Assembly (NCBI GenBank): GCA_037577475.1
Contig: CM075194.1
Coordinates: 22,306,492-22,370,491, forward strand
DNA from: Chaunax sp. Z400
Taxonomy: Eukaryota; Chordata; Actinopteri; Lophiiformes; Chaunacidae
DNA: 64,000 bases
Direction: 5' to 3'
Part shown: piece by piece, positions 23,930-35,506 of the stretch
Layout: every line of letters begins with the position of its first letter
Numbering within the stretch: the first letter of the stretch is position 1
The notes under the pieces: model-generated
The model's database searches: none
What the model was told of the DNA's origin: nothing
Seen by the model: only the letters and a program-made list of their open reading frames with translations
Translations under genes and position numbers: made by a program

Positions 23930-24112
23930 GCGCGGAAGTGACACAGCAGGCGCGCGCCCCGTCACGTCACGCGAGAAAGCGCAGAAGCCGAGGGAGAAAA
24001 GAAAACATCAACAACAAGAACAAATTTTACCTGACAATGAACCACCGCGATACTCTGCAGACATGTCTAACCCATCGGTAACAGTCCCGGAGGACTGCAT
24101 GGACACGTAAAG
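23930..24112 (+). promoter_or_regulatory. bend3 promoter and non-coding first exon, with upstream ORFs
   Basis: CpG-rich block in an AT-rich spacer (GGCGCGCGCCCCGTCACGTCACG, a CRE/E-box-like palindromic stretch), followed by a sequence that ends in AAAG|GTGAGC at 24112, a good donor. The next plausible exon begins at 26202 just before the bend3 ATG. Two overlapping short upstream ORFs are visible: ATG 24037 to TAA 24081 and ATG 24063 to TAA 24110. The transcription start is not determined by sequence alone. Confidence 0.6.
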
Positions 24113-26201
24113 GTGAGCTCAGACCGACGGTCACGCGCGTTTACCGCTAATTTAACACGAGTCGGAGCGAAAGGGGGGGGGGAGGCTCGTCCACGCAAAC
24201 ATTGCCGCGTCATTAAAATTCACAAACAAATGTTGCACTACTAAAGCAACGCCGGGCGTCGTTGTCCATCGTTCGTGGGGTACAAACGTTGAGTTTGTGA
24301 CGAGGCAGCGTAAACATTTACTTTGACACAGCTGGTTTGGCTCGTGCTTTAGTTCAAAGGTTCATGGGCGGAAGAATGAGGAAGTGGCTGCTTAATAAAG
24401 GCTGGAGGAGACTGTATGGTGGCATGCAGAGGAGAATCCTGCAAAAAATGTACCCACTCTAATTTTGTGAAAGAAAATATTGATTTTTATCTGTTTAACC
24501 CGCTGTCATCACTGAAGTTACAGCTGCATTACCAGTTAGTGTGTTAGCCTGCAGCTGGTCACATGCTGTTTGTCATGATGGTAGCATACCAGCTACTGGA
24601 GATCAGGGGCAGCTGCAACACGTACGGATTTTTTACCTCACAATCAAAAGGCATTTACAGCAGCCAACGGGCTATATCATTTAACTTATAAGTGTCACTA
24701 AAAAAAGTGTAATTGGCTTTATGAAATATGGTGATAACATACTGTTAGAGCAGTCACCACAGTGCACAGGGACCATCTTTAACATGTCTGAAATATAGCT
24801 TACATAATTAATCACTAAATTACTACAAATGAATTAATTTTTTTGAACAATTAGCTACATAACACAGATGCCCCAGCTACTGAAAGAGCTCATTTTGTGC
24901 TGATGTGAATGGACCGTAACCTCTATCATAGCAGAGTAATAGCAGAATGACTTAAAAAATAGCCTGAATTCAAATGCCTAAAACTGAAAACAAAGCAAAA
25001 AAGCTAATTGAAGAAACCAATTAAGAGATGCACACCTTGAGGAAATTTCATTGAATTCTGTCCATCAGTTTTTGAGATGTTGATAGGCCATACCCCCTAT
25101 CAAACCTGTTATAGGGACATATGGGAGGATAAGAGTGACCCTTTGCCTCCTTTGGAGGGGACATAGAAAGAAGGGAAGCTGTCAAATTATACTGCAAGAA
25201 AATTATTTAATGGGTAGAACACAGTTTAGAAATGAAATCAAGATGGATGAATTTGAGAACAACTTTATTTCATCTATAGCCTCCTCCAGCAAAGCAAGTT
25301 GGACTCCTCTATTTTTCTCTTTCTAATATTTGGCATGCGGTACGCAAACACGCATTTCTAGACCATTAGCATGCAACTGATTATTATTAGCTCAGCATGC
25401 AGTCTCGTGTAAAAAAGTTTTTAGGATTTATACTCTATATTCTAATATAAATGAAATTATTTTGTCCAGTTCAATCTATTGTTTGACATGAACGCCTTCT
25501 AACAAGGCATTACAACCCTCTCAGTATCACCAGCCCTGTTTTCACCTGCTGTCAATTGGCCTGACTGCTAGTTTAACATATATTTTTAATTTCTATTAAT
25601 AGTTTATACATCAGTGATTCTAAAAAATACTGGTATAGGTTTCCTTGACATTTGATTTCAGGACAGAATCTAAAAAAATACTTCAGATAGAAACATTTAA
25701 AAGCATGTACACTGAAGAGTAATCACTTCAGCTTGTTTCTAACTGGAGTAATTCAACTGTCAATGTAACTAAATGAATATATTTTTTAAATGTGTTCACA
25801 TACTATCAGTATCAATAGTCCATCTAGCATATTATAATAAAACCATTATTGATCCAGTGTCACATTTCCAACTTCACTGTGCTGTTTCTTTCCTCAGTGG
25901 AATTTAATTAGGTTCTGGAAATGTAATGTAGGGCTGCAACCAAGGAATTATTTTCATTATCAATACATCTACCAACTACTTTCTTTATGAAGTGGCAAGT
26001 GAGAAAAACCCATTACAAGTTCAACGTCCACTGAGATTTTTGCTCTGAAAATTACTTCATGAAAAGTCAAATACATTATCATTTACTTCTCTGTAATGGT
26101 CCTAACCTGTTAATCTGAATTCTGAAACCAACTGTCAAAATCACATGTGCATTGACATGTTAACTACTATTACCTCACATATTTGTGATTTATTTTTCCA
26201 G
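24113..26201 (+). other. bend3 first intron
   Basis: A 2.1-kb intron between the non-coding exon and the first coding exon. The segment 25929-26130 begins GTAGGGCTGCAACCAAGGAA and continues TTATTTTCATTATCAATAC. That is a decayed copy of a very common teleost interspersed repeat. The rest is AT-rich without recognisable features. Confidence 0.55.
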
Positions 26202-26204
26202 GCT

Positions 26205-29033
26205 ATGAATTCCTCTGAGCATGGACAAGTTTCAGACGAAGCGATGCTTGAGAAAGGTAAGTTCAGCAACCTGTATCTCTGGAACAGATATTCATGCTGA
26301 AAATACACATTTTTCATAAAACTTATGAGTCAAACTGCGTATTTAAAGAGACATATCAATATTTAAAAAAAAATATATGTCTGATATGTCCTCTGCTAAT
26401 CATGGGATATTGTGCTTTTTATATCAAAATTATTGACTGTAATTTGTATTCATGAATGTTGGCAAAAAAAATGTGAATCTCCTTATTTGCAGAGCACAAG
26501 CATTTCCAGGGTGTTAAGGAGGAGATGGACGACATGGCTATTTGTGAGCCAGCTGAAGACCTTGGAGGAGGATCCGCTGGAGACACTGAGGCTGGTAAAC
26601 GGTCGTCTGCAGAGATGGACCCTCACACAAACCAATCTGCCAGCAGCAAGAGAGTAAGAGTCTCTAGTGAGGTAAGCTAACTTCTGACCATTTTATCTAA
26701 TTAAATACATTAACAATGACATGTACAGTTTGCATTTCCCCGTTGATGTACAGGCCAAGGTGTCTTTTACAGTATATGCATGTGTTATTTACTCTGTCTA
26801 GATGAGACGGTACTTGATAGATGAGAGCAGCAAACATGAGCCTCTTTGCCTCACCACAACTGGAGAGAAGAGGGATTGCATCCAGCAGAACCCTAGAGTC
26901 TCCTACAGAAAACCTCTCTTCAGCATCTCCCACAGGATCTCAGAAAAGAGGAGCACCCCAAGTCTGGAGCAGCAGGCCAGTCATGGTGTCAGGAGTCAGC
27001 TCAACTACAGCAGCATCCTCTCATCCAAGCTCCAAAGTTCAGAGGAAAATGGCATATTGAAGACCTTTCCAACTTTGGATGCTCTAGGCCAAGCTTCATC
27101 AACAGACTCTAGCCTTTATCCACTGATTGAGAAAATGTTTCTCATCCTGAATACCCTGAATTCAAGCATGACACAGTTACATAGCAAAGTGGACTTGTTA
27201 ACCCTTGAAGTCATGCGAATAAAGAAGCAAATCAAACCAGCTGACATGGTGACAGAGTTCCAGCCTCCTCCTGAATATCTACTAACAAGTGACGAATTGA
27301 ATCAGTTGATGGCGCAAACATCCAGTGCTGGGGAGCTTGGGTGTCGGCTGCTGGTGCATCTCTTCCCAGAGCTGTTCAAAGCCAAGGAGTGCTCTCATGA
27401 ATGCATGGCAAGCAAGAGAACACTGGAGTCCCTCCATCTGCAGCTGATCCGTAACTACGTTGAGGTATGCTACCCTTCAATTAAGAACAACAGCGTATGG
27501 CAGGAGGAATGCCTCCTGCAGATTAATGACTTGTTTAATCGCTTCTGGGCTCAGAAGGACATGGAGAGTGCTCACCTGCTCAGGAAGCAGACAATCGTAG
27601 GTACTGGAATAAAGGCTGAGCATCCTCAAACCTATTGTTTCATTAATGAGCAGGGCCAGGAGGAGCATCTATCTCTAGATAACCAGCAGAGCAGCCAGCC
27701 TGTTTCAAACCTTGCTTTCAATATGCAAGCCACAGAGGAGCTGGATGAGTTTTCTTCCCCAGAGGACTTTGTCATTTTTCTATTGCACCGACTCTTCCCT
27801 GAGGTTTTTGAAGAGGGGAAAATGCCAGAGGGCTCTAGCAGTTTCAGTAGTGTGGGGCAATTAATTCTGGACTCTGACAAGATGGAAATAATAAGAAAGT
27901 ACATGGAAGCTAATTTTCCGGATGTGCCTGAGGACAGCTGGCTTCAAGTTTGCATTCAGCATATGGAGGATGCACTTGAGGGTCCTCATAGTAATGGCAA
28001 TGGGAGCGAACTTGAGAATATCAATGATGACAGCTATGAGCTGGCCAACCTTCCGGAAGATATCTCTATTATTAAGGTTCCAGAAGGGGGTGATTATGAA
28101 AAGCCCGGTCGCAAGTCCAAAAAGTTGCTGCTGGCCGCAGTGGATTTTGACAATCTGGAGATTCCTTTTCCTGACTTTAATGTTCCCCAAGATTATCTCT
28201 TGTCCAGGGAGCAGCTGAAGAACAACTATGAATGTAGCTTGTCCATCGGGAACTTTGCTTCTCGGCTGCTGGTGCTCATGTTCCCTGAGCTCTTTACCCA
28301 CGAGAACACACGGAAGCAGTACAACTGTAGTGGTTCTCTTGGTAAAAAACAGCTTGACCCCGTTCGTGTGAATCTTATCCGTCATTATGTACAGTTAGTC
28401 TACCCCCGGGCCAAGAACGACAGAGTGTGGATGTTAGAATTTGTGGGAAAACTTGACGAGAGGTGCAGGAGGCGTGACACGGAGCAGAGAAGGTCCTATC
28501 TGCAGCAACGCAAGGTGTACGGTCAAGAGTCAGAGCAGGACTTTCTTTGTCAGATGAACCAGCTCAATCCAGACAGCATGAGGGAGGAGCCAGATATTCC
28601 CTCTTTACCCCCTGAGAAAAGTAGCAAAGACTTTTGTAAGATTCCCTTGGATGAACTGACAGTATCCAAACCTGACTTCCCTGTACCTTTGGTCTACCTG
28701 CTGTCAGACACGGAGGTACGGGAAATCGTCCAGCAGAGTCTCTCTGTTGGGAACTTTGCTGCCCGGCTGTTGGTGCGCCTCTTCCCTGAGCTCTTCACCC
28801 AGGAGAACCTGCGGCTGCAGTACAACCATTCAGGGGCCTGCAACAAGAAGCAGCTGGACCCTGTCCGCCTCAGACTGATTCGTCACTATGTGGAAGCAGT
28901 GTATCCTGTGGATAAGATGGAGGAGGTGTGGCACTATGAATGCGTGCCAAGCATCGATGAACGCTGCCGGCGTCCCAATCGCAAGAAGTGTGACATTCTT
29001 AAGAAGGCCAAGAGGTCAAGCACTGTGTCGTAG
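26205..29033 (+). CDS. bend3: bend3, BEN domain-containing protein 3
   Basis: Nuclear chromatin protein; the mammalian ortholog binds CpG-containing DNA and heterochromatin and represses transcription. Coding exons: 26205-26256, 26493-26671 and 26802-29033, giving 820 residues against about 828 in human. It begins MNSSEHGQ (human begins MNSTE) and ends IDERCRRPNRKKCDILKKAK plus a short tail. A predicted helical stretch (about residues 185-225, LHSKVDLLTLEVMRIKKQ) precedes four BEN domains at about 236-326, 395-470, 541-636 and 709-803. Each has an RLLV/FLL-HRLFPE-F core and a LIR-YVE- or IIRKYME-type helix. BEN2 is the most diverged, and BEN3 and BEN4 are near-identical to the mammalian ones (SLSIGNFASRLLV, SLSVGNFAARLLV). 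The upstream exons are supported by phase and by GT/AG sites, so the internal Met at 26802 is not the start. Confidence 0.96.
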
Positions 29034-30065
29034 TTACAGTACTTTTAGTTTCTTTGTCCTAAAATAATTGCACAGTATATAAGCTGAAACCGCATTGTTG
29101 AATTTTCACAATCCTATGTAGGATAAAGCCAAGCTATTATGAGTTTCTTCAGTACTACTCAGTCATATTTTACCTTTTGACTGCAGCAGTAGATGTTGTA
29201 GTTAATGTAGTCTTATTATTGTTGGATAAAGAGCTAAAACTGCTTCTATTTATCAGCCAGGACTGTCATACCCTATCTAACATAGTTTGTTGAATGTTGT
29301 AGCCTTAAAAACAATTATAGTATCAAATAGCATAGATCACACACATGCTCTATGGATAGAAATGAATCACAATGATGTGATAGATTTCCATAGCAGTTAC
29401 TGATGTAGCATTGTGCCACCACTGTTTTAATAACAATGTGCTTATGTTAAGCCTTCTTATAGAAGTTTATATTATAAAGACAATTTAACATGACAATGGA
29501 TCATGGTAACCTATTTCTAATAAAATCACAATAAGATTGGACTGCTTTACAAAATACTACTCAATTGTTCCTGCTGAGGTGTCTAACTTGGAGGAGTGAG
29601 AGGTGGGTCTGTCCTAAGTCTGGATCACCTCCCAAAAAATTCTAAACCATGTAACATACAAAGTGCTTGTTCTAGTACCATTTTACATTTTGAACTCTAT
29701 AAAAAATATTCTCTGAGGATTAACAGAAAATAAATTGGGAGTATTGCAACATAACACAAAGTTACTCATTCAGATAAAGACTCAGAAATTGCAAGAATAT
29801 GCCATCAGGACATGATTTTCAAATTTCAAAACTTGAAAGTGCAAATTTTATTCACAGACTCTCACATTATAATAGAGAAAAACACTCAAACTCTTAATCC
29901 CAAACAACTGCTTAATATCTACAACCACTGAACTGTTTATACCCACTGTAGAGCCACCCTGTTGGAGACCATTGAAATGCTTCTGGTTTCATGGCATTCG
30001 TTTCTTCCAGTGTTGTCACCTACACTTGGCCAATAACATTACAGTCAATACTGTCCTGTTCAAGT
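29034..30065. other. bend3 3' UTR and spacer to convergent mtres1
   Basis: AT-rich kilobase between convergent stop codons. An AATAAA at 29519-29524 and AAATAAA near 29727 are candidate bend3 poly(A) signals. On the minus strand the mtres1 3' end must also fall here (TTTATT at 29848 is one candidate), so the two 3' UTRs may approach or overlap. Confidence 0.45.
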
Positions 30066-31104
30066 TCATGGCTTAAATGCCTCATCCTTGGGTAGTTCTA
30101 AAGATTTCCAGCGCCTTAAGGCAACTTTGTACTTTTCTTTGGTACTTAATTCACTGAAAACCCTCTGGGGGATGACTCTCATCAGAGTAACAGTGTTTGT
30201 TTCTTGGTTCTCTGACAGCACTAAGTCCAAGGTGTCTCCAACTTTAACCTGATAAAAGAACAACATATGAGAAATGAGGCAACAGACAAGTGAAAAGACA
30301 TTTATGGTATTAATGAAATATCACCCACCGTTTTGCTTTTTTTTATGAGTTTCTGTCCATTTAGCCTGAGCTTGTTGTTATAGAAGGCATCTTCAATTTT
30401 ACTGTCAGAAGACAAGAAGTTACATTTGGACACATTCATGTAACAACATTCCTGCACATAAGCAATCCCTTAAATTGAAATGCCACTAGTAGTGAGGGAA
30501 ACTTGAACCATGACAAATAATAAATACGTTGTACAAAACCTTGATCCTATTAAACTTGGACTGAATTTACTGCCTAATATCTATTTGAAAAATCTCTGAT
30601 TTGGAAATGATCAGCTCTCTAGGTTTAGTCAGCTAAACAGAAAAGGTGGCATTAAATCTGCGAGAGCATCCAACAGACTCACTTGCGTGCAATGTCCAAA
30701 CCAGCTTTCATGATGACATCATAACGAAAGGACTGCACATATTTATCCATGTCTTTGTAGTCCTTTGGTAGATTTGGGTTCTCATCCACCTCATCTTCAT
30801 AGTCACTGTCCTCAGGATCATTTTCATCCTCATTTTCCTTCGGTGCTATCGGAGCAGCACCCTTTTTGTTGCTTTTAAACCTCCGAGGATGCACAGACCA
30901 ACCCCTACCAGCATCCCTGCCATGGAAAGCAGGCCTGTGACAGCCGAGGGCAGGGAAAGCCGCACAGCCCCACAGCTGACGTGTGTGGATGGCCCTGGGA
31001 CACCATTCAGTCTGCCTCAGTCCATATCCAGCAGCAAGGAGGTGGTGGGGGTTCAACCTTCCTAGCTGCCTCATGGCAAGGGCCTGCACCACCAAACTCT
31101 GCAT
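30066..31104 (-). CDS. mtres1: mtres1, mitochondrial transcription rescue factor 1 (C6orf203 ortholog)
   Basis: Mitochondrial RNA-binding protein that supports mitochondrial transcription and translation quality control in mammals. Exons on the minus strand: 31104-30683, 30401-30329 and 30248-30066, giving 225 residues (human about 240). The N-terminal part is Arg/His-rich with few acids, ending RRFKSNKK, which fits a mitochondrial presequence. An acidic linker (ENEDENDPEDSDYEDEVDEN) follows. Then comes the S4-like RNA-binding domain: FRYDVIMKAGLDIARNKIED across the first splice, FYNNKLRLNGQKL and VKVGDTLDLVL. The end is KVALRRWKSLELPKDEAF. I chose the ATG at 31104. The Met eight codons upstream follows an intron-like CTAG acceptor, so it may fall in UTR. 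The gene lies next to bend3, as in human 6q21. Confidence 0.93.
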
Positions 31105-31739
31105 GTTGGCCCTCCAGCCAGTCACTAGAAAAACATGGATATTTGGAAAGAATTATGCTAAATTACTATGTTGCAGGAATCTTTGTTACAAATAACCTCT
31201 TAATTATTTGTCAAGTTGTGATGGTCAAGAATAAACTCCATACTTCATTATTGTAGACTTGCTCTCAGATAAAGCCATGTTTAACATTTAATTCCACTAT
31301 TCATGCAACTAATTGGGTTATTGAACTAGATAAACGTGATGTCTATTTTTGTTGAATTACTAAAACCACTTCTGTAAAGAAGTTAGATTATTAACTCTAC
31401 CAACACCACCGACACTCACCTTCAAAATAAAAGCTTGACACTATTTATATCGCCTCGTCGTATCAGTAATGTCATGATAAATTTTTACAATACTGTTGCA
31501 TCAATTATAAGTATAATTGAAACAATGACTAAACAATAAGCACACATTTCGGTTGACAAATAGTGTAAGATTGCGTTTATTGAGTTTCCGGAAGCTATGC
31601 TATTATGCCTACACTTTGCGTCTGACAACAAACATTAAATTAAGGTAGCGCTAGTTTAATTGGAAGAATTTTGCACTCCTTATGTAGCTGGTGTTTGCGT
31701 TTTTTGTGTTTTTTTTCGTCTAAATTTTATGCCATGACT

Positions 31740-31900
31740 GTCTCTGCTCGCCTAAGCTCGACATTTCACAGGCTGGAGGTGAAACAGAGCTGGTGAAGAT
31801 AAAGCTAGCTAGCTTTGAGTTCCGTCAGCGAGCTCGTGGACCCGCCACGCGCTTGTTAGCGAACTCGCGGTGAGACCACTTCGGCGCTAAATGCTAAATA
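31740..31900 (-). promoter_or_regulatory. probable mtres1 promoter / non-coding first exon
   Basis: Relatively GC-rich block in AT-rich sequence (AAGCGCGTGGCGGGTCC and CACCGCGAGTTCGC on the minus strand), 0.6-0.8 kb upstream of the mtres1 ATG. The exon carrying the ATG is preceded by an acceptor-like TTTTTCTAG, so at least one upstream non-coding exon is expected, and this is the best placed block. Confidence 0.35.
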
Positions 31901-32204
31901 TGACGATATGCAATAGTGTTTGGAAGTCCACTCACCTATAGAGCAACCTTTCATTGCTTGTTACTGCACTTCGTTGGCACTTCTGACTGGGTCAATTATG
32001 TACCAGCCAATGTTAAGTGTGTCGCCACCTACCGCCGTGGAGGAGAACGACACTACCTCGCCATGCTGATGAGGGAGCCTCAAACCCCAACGGGTTTGTA
32101 GTATTTTAATACAAAACAGTCAGAATTCACCGGGATATCATTAGAAAAAATGGATCATAACACTGTCCAACTTTTTACTTATTACAAATAACAATTGGAA
32201 TCAA

Positions 32205-32760
32205 AATTATTCAACCCCCCCTTTGTCTCTAAGGTTTATTGGTTTAAATATCAACTGTTTGCAATAACCAAATCACACAGAACAGTTTAAATAGCTCAAT
32301 ACAACAGATTTTTATTTTTATTTTTCCACAGATAGGCTCCAGCCCCCCCCAGCGACCTTTCACAGGATAAGCGGTTACAGAAAATGAATTAATGAATTAA
32401 CTCAAAATACTACTTTTAATGATTACTACAGTCTGACAATTATTCAGCCCCCTGAATATTAACCCTCGTGAGCACAGATGCAAATGAGTTGTTAAAACTC
32501 TGTGTCAACCTTCATAAACTTACTTTAGGAGTAGAGTCCCAAAGTTTGTTCTATTAAGGCCTAAATTTACATAAGGGTTCCACGCCTGAACTCCAAGACA
32601 TACACCACTGACCCAAAAGCACAAGCAAAGTCGGCTCTAGCAGCTCGAAACCTTCTAGATAAGACCCAGGAGATTTGGGATGCTGTTCTATGGAGCGATG
32701 AAACAAAACTGTAATTTTTGAGACCTATGGATCAGCGGGATGGCTAACAGGTAAAAGACA
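32205..32760 (+). mobile_element. Tc1-like remnant, same family as 18630-19612
   Basis: Begins AAAATTATTCAACCCCCCC, then ATCAACTGTTTGCAATAACC and AACAGTTTAAATAGCTCAA, the same terminal sequence as the other two copies. Internal sequence at 32520-32720 corresponds to part of a Tc1 transposase region, with stops. The right end is missing. Confidence 0.75.
32325..32395 (+). repeat. short nested repeat tail inside the Tc1-like remnant
   Basis: The phrase GATAGGCTCCAGCCCCCC followed by GGATAAGCGGTTACAGAAAA and an ATGAATTAATGAATTAA tail is the 3' end of a very common fish retroposon. It interrupts the Tc1 terminal sequence, so it inserted later. Confidence 0.65.
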
Positions 32761-32968
32761 CACAGTGTGGCCATATCACTGTCAACCTTTATCTACATTT
32801 ATTTTCATACAGTATAATCAATATTTTTTATAACACAGAAGGACCAGAATTTATTTGCTAGCTTTCATTTTTGTAGAATATCACTTTATCATTGTTTATC
32901 ATTAACGCAATCATCTCCATGTTATATTCATATTTTATTTTAACCAACCTTTTATATTTATCTGCCAG

Positions 32969-33136
32969 GTTTGGAAAGACTTAAAAATAAGTGCAACTCA
33001 TCAGATGGTAAAATCAAAATATATACAGGCCAAAAATCGTCTTTCTCCATAGCAGATATTTGGACTTGCAATGTATGGAAAAGCACGGGGCTTCTTGATA
33101 ACAATAATACTGACTATCTTCTTATCAAGGGCCCCA
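32969..33136 (+). other. exon-like open segment of unknown origin
   Basis: A TCTGCCAG acceptor, then an open frame to CCCA|GTAAGC at 33136. The segment is 168 bases and symmetric (phase 1 at both ends). The frame reads LERLKNKCNSSDGKIKIY, then FSIADIWTCNVWKSTGLLD, then NTDYLLIKG. Two cysteines and mixed composition look protein-like, and phase 1-1 exons are typical of extracellular modules. I do not recognise the family and see no neighbouring exons on the + strand. It could be a relic exon or chance. Confidence 0.25.
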
Positions 33137-33194
33137 GTAAGCCACTAAGTTGCCACATTGAGCCAGCATGTACAACACCAGCAGCTAAATGAAG

Positions 33195-35506
33195 TGTGTC
33201 CATCATTCACTTTTTTATTTACACCTGTCAAAATATCCATAAAAACCATTGACTGGTGTCCATGAAGCAGCTCCTTCCATAAACACTATCGCCACCCAGA
33301 GTTTCCCAGCGAGTTTGAGGATTAAAGTCAGCATTATGTTTTAAATACACATCAGTGCCCCAGACATTTATTGCAGCTTTTATTTTCCAGCATAAGATAA
33401 ATTTGACTACATATTTCAAAAGGTAATCAAGTAATTTATACAGACTATTTGATTTTAATGACAACAAGAACATTTCACAAGTGGTCATGTATCATTTTAT
33501 ATCTAAGCAGAGTATGTTTGTCAATATATCAGTTTGAATATTTTATTACTTTACTACAATTCATAATGTCTAATGTCATTTCAAGTGCATAATACTGGTG
33601 TCACTACATTTTTGAAAACAATATAACAACAGGATGTTATTTGCTATGATGCATACAGTATATGTTATAAAAAATTCAGTATTATAAAGTCTGAATGATG
33701 TTCATGTGTAAACAGAAGTGATTTTACATCCTTGCATATAAAGCTCTTCTCATAGGAGTCAGGGATCCTCCAGATAATTCAAATCCAAGTGTCTGAACCC
33801 AAAGTCCCTTTAGGAAACATGGTGAGATGTTGGTGTGCACTCTGCTCTTTCACTCTTTCACATTCAACTTACACTGGACAATAAAATCACCATTTTACAG
33901 ATGAAAAATAGAGCATTATTCCTAGAATATAGTCACATAATGGACATATACTACAGTATATCTTATATGCTGGTGGTTTACATTCAGGTATGTTTTATGG
34001 TTTGAAACACATCGTCTTAGCAGAAGGAAGTCATGCGAATTTCAGGATGGATTTAATTGCAGCTAAATCCACCATAAGGGTAGTGACTGATGTGAGTCAC
34101 CTGTTCAAATGTATTGTAGATTCAATGTAAACCTGTCCTATTCTTTACTCACTGAAAAAACAAATATATGTATTTGCAGCACAGGTTTTGTTGTGGCAGT
34201 ATGTAGAAGAAGTCTCATTTAAAATACACTTAACTGATGATGCAGTGTGGATATTTCACTATATGGCTCAACAGTTTTTAGGTGTCCGTTCTGATTTCTG
34301 GGTCCATCAAGACAAATCATATGTAAAGAGTTGAAGCTAAAAAAAAACCAAATCAACCTAAAACATCTTAATAATGTTAAGTAGAACAATGTTTAGATTC
34401 TGTTCAATTCTAAATACACCAATAGTGTCTAATGTGTTTAACATTGACATAATTCCATTATGTTCAGTGGAGGTTTGTGGGACAAAATGTTTGATAAATA
34501 TCAGATGTAAACATCAGGTTTATGTGTTAGACCTTCAACATCCAAAAGAAATGTGTGTTTCTCTCTGGAGCTGTCAAATAGCACCAACAGTAAAACAGGA
34601 AGAAATCCTTGTAGAAAAATCATAGCAGCTATACCAAACTATCCATTCCACAGTAGCCTCAATAGACCAGAATGCAATGCAGCCGCAAACAGATGTGTGC
34701 AATTTTTCTCAATTAGAGCAGCTCTCGGTCTACTTTTACTATCCTTATGTGACTCTATTTGTAAAAACTACTGCTGAAAATAAGTTTGGACTTGTTGTTT
34801 GTTTTTTTGCACTTGTCAAATGGCATTCTGGGAAATGCACAAAGCCATCGAGTGAAGCAGAAAGAGGCCTGTTGTTTTTGAAAAAAGTAAAATCACAACA
34901 CTTCACAAAAGCAATGAAAAAGTTCAAACATTAATTAATTTGTGTTCATTTGTCTCTTTTGGATGGAAGGTTTCCATATTGACCAAAATATCATTGTGAT
35001 ATGCATAACTGCAACATATTGATTGACATATTGATATTCCTCCTTTTACTGTGTCACTTGAGAAGATGGGATTATTTTCACAGATATTCCAGTAATCAGA
35101 AGTAGATTAAATAGAAGCTGTGCTTTATCTGTTGGCCAGCTCTGATGTTTTTTGTTAGAATTCACTGAATGAATGAGATGTTTAAATGTGCCCAGTTTGT
35201 TCGTGGCCTCTGAAAAGGTCTTATGAGGTACCTGCAGCTTCAGTCTCATATGTACGGTACATATGAGATGTTATGGCAATGATGTACAGTGAAAGTCAAT
35301 GTCTGCTTGGTTTTCACTGCAAACCAGGCGGATACGATATATTTGTTCTCCACTCACTAATCACTGTTATTGCTTTTGTGATTCACACATTCAGGATTCA
35401 GGCATTTGTTTCTGCATTAATCTGTGTATCTCACACCTACATACTTTATTTCTGATGTGTTTGTAAGCTACAGACATGCCACTGTGTCTTGTGAGTTACT
35501 GCATAG
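33195..35506 (-). other. region downstream of tmem151b, likely long 3' UTR
   Basis: A 2.3-kb AT-rich stretch after the tmem151b stop codon (minus strand). No repeat or exon was recognised. Minus-strand AATAAA candidates exist, for example TTTATT on the + strand at 33213-33218. The 3' UTR extent is not determined. Confidence 0.4.
35244..35268. repeat. perfect 25-base palindrome
   Basis: The 12-base arms 35244-35255 (TCTCATATGTAC) and 35257-35268 (GTACATATGAGA) are exact reverse complements around a single G. It lies 0.24 kb past the tmem151b stop, probably in its 3' UTR. Confidence 0.9.

Noticed and set aside
26802..29033. bend3 as a single-exon gene starting at the Met at 26802
   Set aside because: Upstream exons 26205-26256 and 26493-26671 join in phase and restore the conserved N-terminus (MNSSE), so 26802 is an internal codon.
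31916..32101. Short open frame near the mtres1 promoter on the + strand
   Set aside because: 61 codons, no recognisable family and no supporting splice structure.
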